From Acidobacteriaceae bacterium (GTDB lineage Bacteria > Acidobacteriota > Terriglobia > Terriglobales > Acidobacteriaceae), in assembly GCA_003165095.1 (NCBI GenBank), contig PLSH01000347.1:1331-21266 (forward strand): a stretch of 19,936 bases of DNA. Reading direction: 5' to 3'. The notes beneath the pieces were generated by a model, which was given only the letters and a program-made list of their open reading frames with translations, was not told the origin of the DNA and did no database searches. The position numbers and the translations under genes are program-made. Every line of letters starts with the position of its first letter. The stretch's first letter is position 1. Shown here piece after piece: positions 1 through 7,549 of the stretch.

Positions 1-2723
1 CCCACGCAGCGGTTGTAGACCATGGTGTTGAGGCCTTCGGGCGTGTGTACGGTTGCGCCGACGGGGCAGACCTGCTCGCAGGGCGCGTTTTCGCAGTGCT
101 GGCAGGCCATGGGCTGGAAGTGGGCGCGAGGCGCGGATAAATCGCCCTCGAAGTAGGTATCGATGCGCAGCCACTGCATGTTGCGGCCTATGCGGACCTG
201 CTGCTTGCCCACGACGGCGATGTTGTTCTCGGCGTAGCAGCTCACAATGCAGGCATTGCAGCCGGTGCAACTGTTCATGTCGATGGACATGCCCCAGGCA
301 TTGGCTTCGTTGTAAGTCCAGTTGGGAAAGAGCGAGGTGCCCATCTCCGGCGTATCCCGGCCTTCGCCCTCATGCGCGAAGTTCGGATTAGCCTTGAACT
401 CATCGAGCGTGGCGTAGCGGATGATGCCGCGCTCGCCGATCGCCTCATCGCCTTCGAGCGAGTTGTTGCCGTTGCCCTCGCCGCTCACGCGTGCGGAGCG
501 GTGATCCTGATAGTGGCTCTTGGTGATCGCGGTGCCCCATTTGCCATCGACCTTGCGAATGGAGCCGGTGGCATAGAACGGAGCCCAGGTGTTGCGAATC
601 TGGTAGGCGTTGAATCCCGCGCCCGAGCCGACGCGGCCGGCAAACTCCCGCCCGTAGCCGAGATAGACGGTGACGGAATTGTCAGGATGGCCGGGAGCGA
701 CGATGACTGGCGCCTTGACCTTGCCATTGCCAACGGTGATCTCGACGATGTCGTCTTCTTCCCAGCCCTTCGCGGCAAGCGTTGCGCCGGAGACGATGGC
801 GGCATTGTCCCAACTCAGGTTGGTAACGGGCTTGGGCAGTTCCTGGAGCCAGCCGACATTGGACCAGCGGCCGTCGTAGATGGTGGGGTCGGGGCGGAAG
901 ATGATTTCGAGCGAATCCTTCGGGGTGGGCGCGGGAACGCTGCCTCGGAATCCGACATTCGCAGTTCCCTTCCCGGTTTTGTCGAAGGCGGTGTTCTCAA
1001 TCCAGCCGTCGTGGAGCGCCTTGCGCCAGCCGGTTTCGAAATCGCCCTTGATCGTCGATTTCCATGTCTCGCGCACGGCGTCATAGGAACTGACCATGGG
1101 CTCGTCGAGCAGGATCTGGAAGACGTTGTGCGCGCTGCGGCCGCCGTAGAGCGGGTCAATCAGCGGCTGAACGATGGAGACGGTTCCGTCGTAGGCGCGG
1201 GCATCGGACCAGTACTCAAGATAGTGCGCGGCGGGAATGTGCCAGTGCGATATCTGGCCGGTTTCATCCACGTGCGAGCCGAGATGGGCCACGATGTTGG
1301 CCTTGTTGAATGCATCGGCAAAATTCAGATCGGCGGGCGCGTCGTAGATGGGGTTGGCGTTGAGAATGACAAGCCAGTCCACTTTGCCCGCATTCAGATC
1401 GGCCACCAGAGATTTGAAATCTTCCAGTTGGTCCGAAGGGATGGGATTGAGCGGGTCGGATGCGGCGAAGACCGTCTTGCCGATATTGCCGAGAGCGTTG
1501 TTGATGGCCAGCGCGAGGGCCGCGACCGAGGGGTCCTGATAGAGGCCGGGAATGACCGCACTTTTGCCAGCGTTGGATTTGAGGTCCTTGGCGAGCGCTG
1601 CGAGGAACTTCTGCTGATCGGGAGTCCACGCATAACTGGGAGCCTGGACGCCCGCGGCTCCGACAGCCTGCGCCAATGCGGCGGTGAAAGCGGGAATCTC
1701 GCTGGCGCGGAGGCCAAGGCGATGCTCGGCCTTCATACCGGTCGTGGTCGGCGTTGACTCGATCGCGTAGAGGCGGTTCATGCCGTTTTCAGGCTGACGG
1801 CGGCGATTGGCGTAGTCGCGAACAAGTTTGTGGAAGCCGGGATACGAAGCGCCAGAGAGGAAATCGGCATCGAGCGAGACGATCACGTCGGCCTGGTCGA
1901 GCGCGTATTGAACGTTCAGGCCGTTTGCGAGGAAGGTGCCGGCCAGCGCGGGATCGTACTGCACCAGCTTCGCCTTGGGATACGCCTTCTGCACAGCCTG
2001 CCATTGCCGCGCCAGCGTGGGCGAAGTGATTGTTGCGCTCAGAAAGTAGATGCCGGATCCATCCTTGGTCGAAACTGCCTTGGCGCGGAAGACCTGAGCA
2101 AACTCCTGCCATTCGCGAGTCTCGCCGCGATAGGTCGCGTGCTGTGAGCGGTCGGGATCATAGAGGGCGAGGAGGGTTCCCTGCGAATAAGGGTCAGAGG
2201 AGCCCATGTTGTAGGCGTGTTCGGGATTGCCGTCGATCTTGATGGGGCGGAACTCATCGCTTTTGACCAGCAGCGGAACCGCGCCGGTGGTGAAGGGATG
2301 GGCGGTGGCAAAGTACATCGGCTTGCCGAGGATGAGATCCTCAGGCGCCTTGACGTAGGGATAAATCGGCTCGTCGGGCTGCTTGGTGCAACCGGCCAGT
2401 CCGGCGAGGGCCATGGATGCGCCCATGAGCTTGAGGAAGCCGCGGCGAGAGACGGGATCGACCCACTCCTGGGCCGCGCTGGGAAACTCTTTCTCGACGG
2501 CTGCCTGAAAGTCCGCCGTATCGGCCAACTCGTCGAGCGAGCGCCAGAAGCGCTTGCCCTTTACGGCTTTCAGATCCTGGCGAACGGCATCCAGAGTCAT
2601 GGGCGCGAGGGCCGTACTCGCCTGATGCGCGGGTTCGGGCGCGCTCGCTGTCTTCTCGTTCACGGCATACCCCATTGTGTTTCGCACCGTTTTTGTGGTC
2701 CCGTTTTTTCCATTTCCGCTCAT
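1..2723 (-). CDS. actB: Alternative complex III subunit ActB (TAT-variant molybdopterin oxidoreductase-like / Fe-S protein), 3' end beyond window
   Basis: Large iron-sulfur subunit of alternative complex III, which takes electrons from menaquinol and passes them to periplasmic carriers or an oxidase. 907 codons are visible without a stop. Residues 1-90 form the N-terminal extension typical of TAT-variant members (FWRSLDELADT near 59-70), followed by an internal twin-arginine motif SRRGFLKLMG at 92-101 and a Cys at 112 (LAGLAGC) that fits lipid attachment. A molybdopterin-oxidoreductase-like domain follows; in this family it carries no Mo. The Fe-S domain starts near 816: CTGCNAC (819-825) with C829, then CQHCENAPCEQVCP (874-887) and C906, cut off by the window edge, so further clusters lie outside. 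The ATG overlaps the actA stop by 4 bases (ATGA), showing translational coupling. Family assignment is strong; lipid anchoring is inferred. Confidence 0.93.
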   Translation of the reverse strand, partial: MSGNGKNGTTKTVRNTMGYAVNEKTASAPEPAHQASTALAPMTLDAVRQDLKAVKGKRFWRSLDELADTADFQAAVEKEFPSAAQEWVDPVSRRGFLKLMGASMALAGLAGCTKQPDEPIYPYVKAPEDLILGKPMYFATAHPFTTGAVPLLVKSDEFRPIKIDGNPEHAYNMGSSDPYSQGTLLALYDPDRSQHATYRGETREWQEFAQVFRAKAVSTKDGSGIYFLSATITSPTLARQWQAVQKAYPKAKLVQYDPALAGTFLANGLNVQYALDQADVIVSLDADFLSGASYPGFHKLVRDYANRRRQPENGMNRLYAIESTPTTTGMKAEHRLGLRASEIPAFTAALAQAVGAAGVQAPSYAWTPDQQKFLAALAKDLKSNAGKSAVIPGLYQDPSVAALALAINNALGNIGKTVFAASDPLNPIPSDQLEDFKSLVADLNAGKVDWLVILNANPIYDAPADLNFADAFNKANIVAHLGSHVDETGQISHWHIPAAHYLEYWSDARAYDGTVSIVQPLIDPLYGGRSAHNVFQILLDEPMVSSYDAVRETWKSTIKGDFETGWRKALHDGWIENTAFDKTGKGTANVGFRGSVPAPTPKDSLEIIFRPDPTIYDGRWSNVGWLQELPKPVTNLSWDNAAIVSGATLAAKGWEEDDIVEITVGNGKVKAPVIVAPGHPDNSVTVYLGYGREFAGRVGSGAGFNAYQIRNTWAPFYATGSIRKVDGKWGTAITKSHYQDHRSARVSGEGNGNNSLEGDEAIGERGIIRYATLDEFKANPNFAHEGEGRDTPEMGTSLFPNWTYNEANAWGMSIDMNSCTGCNACIVSCYAENNIAVVGKQQVRIGRNMQWLRIDTYFEGDLSAPRAHFQPMACQHCENAPCEQVCPVGATVHTPEGLNTMVYNRCV

Positions 2724-3574
2724 CGGTGGCACACCTCGCAACTGGTCAGATCTTTAGGCGTGCGGATTTTGTAGCGATCGAGCAGGAAGTGGCCGAGGTC
2801 GTTCTGGCTGGTGAATTTCTGGTATGCCGTGAATCCAACGCTCATTACCGGCACGCCGCCGATCCCACGACGAGCTGACTCTTCTTCTTGGATCGAGGCA
2901 AGCTCCACCGTTCCGCTCGGATCCTTGGTAGTGCAGTTGACGTTCTGAGCTGTCGGGACGCCGGTCTTCTCATCGTTGGCGGCGCACCAGACGGGACGAT
3001 CCTCGGCCGGTTTTTCCCAGGCCATGTTGTAGATTTCGCTGGTGGGGCGGAGATTTTTGGCAGGATTGCGATGGCAGTCGAGGCACCACTCCATCTGCAG
3101 GGTGTTCTGCGCATACATGAGCGGCATCTGGTCAACACGGCCGTGGCAGGATTCACAGCCGATGCCTTTGTTGACGTGGATTTCATGGCTGAAGTAAACG
3201 AAGTCGGGCAGGTCGTGGACCTTGGTCCAGGGGATGGAATTGCCGGTATACCAACTGTCTCGGACGGGCTCGAGGAGTTGGGCGTTGGTCCAGATCTGGG
3301 CGTGGCAGTTGATGCAGGTGCGGGTGGGAGGGATGCCGGCGTAGCTGGATTTTTCGACAGTGGTGTGACAGTACTGACATTGGAGGCCGAGGCCCTGGAC
3401 GTGGTGCTTATGGCTGAAGGGGACGGGCTGATCGGGCCGCTGGCCCTGCCGCGTGACCCAGGGCGAGCGCTGCAATTGATCGAGCGTGACCCCCAGAGCG
3501 ATCACAATCAGCCCCGTCAGCACGAGGCTCATGCGGGCCAGGGCATTGGAGCTGCGGTCAAAGATTTGCGGCAT
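2720..3574 (-). CDS. actA: Alternative complex III pentahaem cytochrome c subunit ActA
   Basis: Membrane-anchored multihaem c-type cytochrome of alternative complex III; it accepts electrons from the complex and faces the periplasm. 284 residues with one N-terminal membrane helix (about 13-32) and five CXXCH haem sites at 66-70, 87-91, 140-144, 164-168 and 279-283. The last haem site is almost at the C-terminus (CEVCHR), after a spacer of about 110 residues. Additional His residues near the sites (for example SHKHH at 54-58, FSHEIH at 128-133) could be distal ligands. It is the first gene of the operon, as is usual for act clusters, and overlaps actB by 4 bases. The ATG has a modest GCAGGG about 8 bases upstream. 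Confidence 0.95.
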   Translation of the reverse strand: MPQIFDRSSNALARMSLVLTGLIVIALGVTLDQLQRSPWVTRQGQRPDQPVPFSHKHHVQGLGLQCQYCHTTVEKSSYAGIPPTRTCINCHAQIWTNAQLLEPVRDSWYTGNSIPWTKVHDLPDFVYFSHEIHVNKGIGCESCHGRVDQMPLMYAQNTLQMEWCLDCHRNPAKNLRPTSEIYNMAWEKPAEDRPVWCAANDEKTGVPTAQNVNCTTKDPSGTVELASIQEEESARRGIGGVPVMSVGFTAYQKFTSQNDLGHFLLDRYKIRTPKDLTSCEVCHR

Positions 3575-3576
3575 GA

Positions 3577-3666
3577 ATTGTACCCTGCTTGATTTTCGTG
3601 TCTGGATGTGGCCGCTGTGATGGCGGACACACAGGTTATGTACAAAGATCGCTCTTGAGCAAACAA
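3577..3666 (-). promoter_or_regulatory. Candidate promoter elements of actA
   Basis: Two possibilities are visible upstream of actA on the minus strand. One is TTGTTT (3661-3666) with TACATA (3637-3642) at 18-base spacing, a plausible weak sigma-70 pair giving a leader of about 60 bases. The other is TACAAT (3577-3582) only 2 bases before the ATG, too close for the annotated start unless the transcript begins inside the gene. Neither is proven. Confidence 0.3.
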
Positions 3667-4072
3667 GAATAGAGAGCTGGAGAAGCCCGACGATTCAATA
3701 TAACAGTCTGGAAGCTGCGCGCAAAGGGGTTAGGGGCCAAAAGCGAAAAAATCCGGTGCAAAAAGTGGATTTGTAAACTTTTGAAAGAAGGAGCTTTGTG
3801 ATAAGGATGGACACGGAGAAAGGGGCACCGTGCCTCTGGCGGTCTGCGTACCAAAGGTTGGGATTATGAGAACAACTTACCACAACATTGCATGCATGCG
3901 CCACCACTCTCGCCTGCGGCTGCGGCGTAGAGCGAGTGGACGCCGCAGGCGCACTCTGCAGCGGGGTTTGGGCGGCGCCTGGTCAAGGGAAAATGACATT
4001 CGGCGGCACCGGATTCAGGGTGCACAGTTTTTGGGGCCGCATCGGTCGATGATCAGTGTTTCCCCAAGGCAG
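3667..4072. other. Intergenic region without a convincing gene
   Basis: Rest of the gap of about 500 bases between actA and the membrane-protein gene. Open frames here have low-complexity, Arg/Pro/Ser-rich products and no recognisable motif. The middle is AT-richer than the coding sequence and could hold distal actA control sites. The one structured element is the inverted repeat at 3911-3951, listed separately. Confidence 0.6.
3911..3951. repeat. 10-bp perfect inverted repeat
   Basis: CGCCTGCGGC (3911-3920) and its exact reverse complement GCCGCAGGCG (3942-3951) are separated by 21 bases. No T-run follows on either strand, so it is a poor fit to an intrinsic terminator. It could be an operator or a remnant of a palindromic repeat. 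Confidence 0.45.
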
Positions 4073-4495
4073 TCAGGTGCGTTTGGCGGGGCGCGGCTCC
4101 GCAAAAGTCTCCCCAAAGGCCTCGTCGGGCGATGAGGCCGGCCAGCCGGCCATCACCAGGAAGACATCGAGGACGAAGAGCGCAATGGCGATGTCGTTGA
4201 AGAGGGTGGCCTGGCGCAGATTGGGCCAAAGCTGATTGGCAGCCCAGAAGAGGAAGGCGAGTGCCAGGAGGATGGCCTTGACGGCTTCAAGAGGCGCAGG
4301 CCGATGCGCGGCCTGGTAGACGAGGTAGGCGAGAGCAATGGTGGCCAGTGGAAAGGCGGCGAGAAAGTCATGGGCTGGGGGAGGAAACAGGCGTGGATAA
4401 GCGTCCCATGCTAAGAGAACGGCGACGCCGGCCAGGGTGATCCCACCGAGAATCATGGGGAGCGACCGGCGGGCGCGATCAAGACGAGTGTACAT
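4073..4495 (-). CDS. Small four-helix membrane protein, unknown function
   Basis: 140 residues with four predicted membrane helices (about 13-32, 43-62, 69-89, 97-118) joined by short loops. The N-terminus is basic (RLDRARR) and the tail is short, polar and basic (ends RPAKRT). I recognise no catalytic motif. A Trp/Asn-containing stretch (WAANQLWPN) and a loop with a Phe-Asn-Asp sequence lie between helices 3 and 4. It is transcribed in the same direction as actAB but 498 bases upstream, so probably independently. A CATAAT hexamer lies 5 bases before the ATG. It reads as a real gene because hydrophobic segments are regularly spaced and codon use is GC-biased like its neighbours. Confidence 0.72.
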   Translation of the reverse strand: MYTRLDRARRSLPMILGGITLAGVAVLLAWDAYPRLFPPPAHDFLAAFPLATIALAYLVYQAAHRPAPLEAVKAILLALAFLFWAANQLWPNLRQATLFNDIAIALFVLDVFLVMAGWPASSPDEAFGETFAEPRPAKRT

Positions 4496-4500
4496 AAGCC

Positions 4501-4506
4501 ATTATG
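4501..4506 (-). promoter_or_regulatory. Candidate -10 box (CATAAT) just before the membrane-protein start
   Basis: CATAAT on the minus strand lies 5 bases before the ATG at 4495. A transcript starting 6-7 bases downstream would begin at or next to the ATG and be leaderless. No clear -35 hexamer at 16-18 bases. Confidence 0.3.
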
Positions 4507-4890
4507 GAATGCAGTTTCAAAAGAAAGCATAAGGCCGCTGGCGGCAGAGAGATGGCGCGGGGACGGAGCCAAAGGACACAGCTTTGGCAAGCGGATTGAA
4601 ACCGAGTAGTGGGTCAATTTGAAAGAACTATCCCTCATCGATCTTTGCTTAGGAAGTCGCAAGAACGGCGATCTTGGCCAAAGGCTCAAGATTCTGCCCA
4701 AAAATTCAGGGACTGGCCCAAAACTAAGAGTCCCGCCCCAAGACCGTGTGCGTCCGGGTCCGCGGGCCGCTGGATTAATGTGCGCGGGAACTTTGTTGAA
4801 ATAGTTTACCGGTTAGGCGGTAATACAGGCACAGCGGCCAAGTGTGTCCCTGCACGGAGCACCAACCAATGTTGTGGGGTGAGGCGACTG
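4507..4890. other. Intergenic region with a dispersed-repeat copy; no gene supported
   Basis: Gap downstream of the ankyrin-like gene. It contains one copy of the 36-base repeat (4677-4712) and a short hairpin, GGGACT (4709-4714) with AGTCCC (4729-4734). Open frames crossing it on the plus strand run into the ankyrin gene in antisense and show no domain, so I do not call them. Confidence 0.55.
4677..4712 (+). repeat. Imperfect 36-bp repeat, copy A
   Basis: Matches 7070-7105 at roughly 26 of 36 positions without gaps; the best-conserved core is CTGC(C/A)CAAAAATTC. The two copies lie in the same orientation on either side of the ankyrin-like gene. Confidence 0.45.
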
Positions 4891-6867
4891 CTACTGAACG
4901 TGACGCAGGCCTCCCTGTCGAACGAGCGCCTCCTGATATGCCTTCGCAGCGGCGATATTTCGCGCCTTCTCCCGGGCCACCAACTCGGCTCGCAGAGCTG
5001 GGCTGGGCGATTGACCGGAGGCTCGACCCTCATTCTCGATCTGCATCCATTCCAATTCGCCCAGATTGGACGCGATCATCGCGGAAGTCCAACCCAGTTC
5101 GTACTTGCGGTCGGTAAATATACCACCAACTTTTGAGAAGGCGGTGATCATTTCGGGACTGCGCCGCGCTACTGCCGTTTCCGATGATCCGGCTTTGGTG
5201 TAATGGTCCGTGAACTTTCCGCCTGCTTCTGCAAATGCCACAATGGTCCCGACGCTCTGGACCGCCGCATACATCTCGGCTGTCCTACCACCCGAGCTTT
5301 CCTGCTCGGTAAAGTGGCCTCCGGCTTTCGCATAGGCTCGGATGGCCTCGGGGCCATTGGCTATTGCCAACATCCCTGCCGTCTCTCCATGCATGTTTTG
5401 CTGATCGTTGAAATGGCCGCCCACCGATGAGAAGGCTTCAATTGTCGCGCCACCCACGTTGATGCGCCCGAGAAACCTTCCCATATGCCATTCCGACCAC
5501 CCCAACTCATCTCTTGCCTCGGGCCAAAACGGATCCTGGGATGAGGCGGCCCACATTGCCGCAGTCATGCCGTGGTGATCCTGCTGTTCGGTGAAGCGGC
5601 CTCCAGCTCTCGCGAACGCGCGAATTGCGTCAGGTCCAGACATGACAGCGGCCATGGCTGCTGTGTAGCCGTTTTTGTTCTGCCAATCCGGGAAGTGACC
5701 TCCCGCTCCGTAAAAGGCGTTGATGGCGTCGGGCCCGCTTGTGGCGGCAATCATGGCGGAGGTCAGGTCCTTTTCATTTGGCTTGTCTGTGAACTTGCCT
5801 CCGGCGCGGACGAAGGCCTCGATTCCCGGAGCACCAATGCGAGCGGCCTCATACTCGTTGGCGGGCGTGGGAGTGATGAGGCCTCCCTGCCTCCGCACGG
5901 CCTCGTTGCAGGCCGCAAGGGAGCCTCTTTGCCCCGCTATATCCGCTGCCGTCTCTCCCATGTGGTCCTGCTGGGTAGTGAATTTGCCCCCGAAGCGGGA
6001 AAATGCCTCGACAATTGCCGGGCCGTTCCAGGCTGCGCGCATGGCAGGCGTCATGCCGCCTTGACCGGGTTTGTTATCGAAATGTCCCCCGGCTTTCACA
6101 AACGATTCAACCGCCTCTGGGTTCTTTAGAGCAGTGAACTCATCGTCCGAGGAGATATAAATGAGGCCACCTTGTTCCGCCACAGCCTGCTGAAACACCT
6201 TGAGCACTTCGCCTCCCGCCTCTTGGGCCATATCTGCAGCGGTCCTCCCGCCGACCATCTGTTGGGAAGTGAATTTGCCGCCCGCCTCTGAGAAGGCGCG
6301 GATACTCGCAGGCCCATACATGACGGCATACATGCCGACCGTATAACCGGTTGCGTTCTGTTGATTTCCGAAGTGGCCGCCGGCCTTTACGAATGCGGGA
6401 ACCGCGCCGGGGTTCATCACGACCCACATCGCTTCCGTTTCCCCGGTTGCATCCTGTTCGTTTGTGAATCTTCCCCCGGCTTCGGCGAAGGCCTCGATTC
6501 TCCTGGAACAGTCCTCGCATGATTCGTACTCAATACCGACGACGTAGGCAAGGTGCATTGCAGGTGTCCGACCGCTCAAATCCTTCTCGTCCGTAAACTG
6601 GCCGCCCGCTTTGTGGAAGGCCGCAATGACGTCCGCGCCGTTTTGAGCCGCAATTACTGCAGCAGTCTGACCAAATCGGTCTCTTTGGCCGGTGAACTTG
6701 CCGCCGGCACCGACAAATGCCTCAATTCCCGCGACCCCGTGTTCGACCGCGTAGATTTCGGGCGGAGTGCCGACGACTTGGCCGAAGGCGCCAGGAACGT
6801 CAGCTGCACAGGACAAGAATAGACAAGCGATAACAAGCTGCGGGCAGTGTGAGGATAAGTTGGCCAC
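4891..6867 (-). CDS. Secreted protein of about 14 divergent ankyrin-like repeats
   Basis: About 658 residues. After an N-terminal hydrophobic stretch (LVIACLFLS, then AADVPGAFGQ) that looks like an export signal, the whole chain is built from 33-residue units with consensus GxTAAMxAxxxGPxAIxAF followed by xxAGGxFTxxQ. Unit length and layout match the ankyrin repeat (G-TPLH-AA--G---IV--LL--GADVN), but TPLH is replaced by T(A/P)AM, the second-helix LLL by (A/E)AF, and GADVN by AGGxFT. I count 14 AGGxF motifs. Three variant segments carrying QGGL divide the array into blocks of about 5, 2 and 7 units, the last at the C-terminus. Ankyrin arrays bind other proteins; the partner here is unknown. 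I chose the GTG at 6867, with GGAAAG six bases upstream and a compact signal; a TTG at 6936 is also open. No neighbour is an obvious partner. Confidence 0.82.
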   Translation of the reverse strand: MANLSSHCPQLVIACLFLSCAADVPGAFGQVVGTPPEIYAVEHGVAGIEAFVGAGGKFTGQRDRFGQTAAVIAAQNGADVIAAFHKAGGQFTDEKDLSGRTPAMHLAYVVGIEYESCEDCSRRIEAFAEAGGRFTNEQDATGETEAMWVVMNPGAVPAFVKAGGHFGNQQNATGYTVGMYAVMYGPASIRAFSEAGGKFTSQQMVGGRTAADMAQEAGGEVLKVFQQAVAEQGGLIYISSDDEFTALKNPEAVESFVKAGGHFDNKPGQGGMTPAMRAAWNGPAIVEAFSRFGGKFTTQQDHMGETAADIAGQRGSLAACNEAVRRQGGLITPTPANEYEAARIGAPGIEAFVRAGGKFTDKPNEKDLTSAMIAATSGPDAINAFYGAGGHFPDWQNKNGYTAAMAAVMSGPDAIRAFARAGGRFTEQQDHHGMTAAMWAASSQDPFWPEARDELGWSEWHMGRFLGRINVGGATIEAFSSVGGHFNDQQNMHGETAGMLAIANGPEAIRAYAKAGGHFTEQESSGGRTAEMYAAVQSVGTIVAFAEAGGKFTDHYTKAGSSETAVARRSPEMITAFSKVGGIFTDRKYELGWTSAMIASNLGELEWMQIENEGRASGQSPSPALRAELVAREKARNIAAAKAYQEALVRQGGLRHVQ

Positions 6868-7069
6868 AGTCGTCTTTCCAGGTGCCTTCGAGAATCTCCG
6901 CAACAAACCTGCTAAGCGCCAGACTCGGTTGACCAAAGTCTACGCCGGACAGATTCGCGCTGCCAGCTTTTGGTGTTCCGGTCGGTTTGTCGCCAATCCG
7001 GAAATTAACATGTAGTCATCCGGGCAACGCAGGTAGAGTTCGGGCGACTGCGGTGGAATTCGGCTTTTA

Positions 7070-7105
7070 CCCAAAAAGTCAGGATCCTGCACAAAAATTC
7101 GGTCC
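7070..7105 (+). repeat. Imperfect 36-bp repeat, copy B
   Basis: Partner of 4677-4712 (about 26/36 identical, same orientation). Located upstream of the ankyrin-like gene, so the two copies bracket it. Confidence 0.45.
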
Positions 7106-7129
7106 AGAAGGGAACTTCTTAGGCAAGGT

Positions 7130-7185
7130 CCCCTCAGGGGCTATTGATTCCTGCAAAGAAATGTCCTGCACCGTCCCTACGGGAC
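7130..7185. repeat. Pair of short perfect palindromes
   Basis: CCCC-TCA-GGGG (7130-7140) and GTCCC-TAC-GGGAC (7173-7185). The first shares CCCTCAGGGGCT with the start of the 75-bp repeat at 7351, suggesting a degenerate or truncated copy of the same family. Confidence 0.45.
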
Positions 7186-7292
7186 TACAGAGTTCCATGT
7201 GAAATCCGCTTTCCCGGCGCGGCTACCAGGAAATTGCTTACGCAGCCATCAATAAAGTCCGTCCTTTCTTTTGGGGCATTTGCGGCAGTCAG

Positions 7293-7549
7293 TCAGGGCT
7301 AAAGAGGCTGCGGAAAAAGGCCAAAACTGGAGTGAAATGCCTAAAGAGCATCCCTCAGGGGCTAAAGCCCGCCCTTTATTTTGACGCATTTGCGGCCCGG
7401 CTGAAGTCGGGCCCTGTTACAAAACTTCTAAATACCCCGCCCATATTGAGTTTTTCCGCAGCCCGTAACGCCCTGACCCTACCAGCCCTGACCTACCAGT
7501 CGTGCTCAGTTACAGGGCATCATTTTTCCGCAGCCTGTGAGGCCCGAAC
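7293..7549. repeat. TTTTTCCGCAGCC elements, one inverted and two direct
   Basis: A 27-bp element at 7451-7477 (TTTTTCCGCAGCC then ..CCCTGAC) occurs in inverted orientation at 7293-7319 with 22 of about 27 positions matching (..GTCAGGGCT.. to GGCTGCGGAAAAA). A third, direct copy lies at 7523-7549. The inverted pair encloses the 75-bp hairpin repeat at 7351-7425, giving the whole a composite, mobile-element-like outline without any coding capacity. Confidence 0.55.
7351..7425 (+). repeat. 75-bp double-hairpin repeat, copy 1
   Basis: Same length and layout as 14909-14983: CCCTC(A/G)GGGGCTAAAGCCCGC, about 20 variable bases, then a stem-loop and CCTG(T/A)TACAAAAC. The first palindrome is GGGCT-AA-AGCCC. 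The second is GGCCCGGCT-GA-AGTCGGGCC here, against GGCACGACT-GA-AGTCGTGCC in the other copy, so stem bases differ in paired fashion. Confidence 0.75.

Noticed and set aside
372..1757. Long plus-strand open frame of 461 codons opposite actB
   Set aside because: Antisense shadow of actB; the product has no domain, whereas the minus strand encodes the full ActB motifs in unbroken frame.
2888..3592. Plus-strand frame of 234 codons opposite actA
   Set aside because: Mirror of the actA codons; the minus strand has five CXXCH sites and a membrane anchor.
4609..5136. Plus-strand frame of 175 codons entering the ankyrin-like gene in antisense
   Set aside because: Partly repeat and partly antisense to a clearly coding repeat array; no motif or ribosome site.
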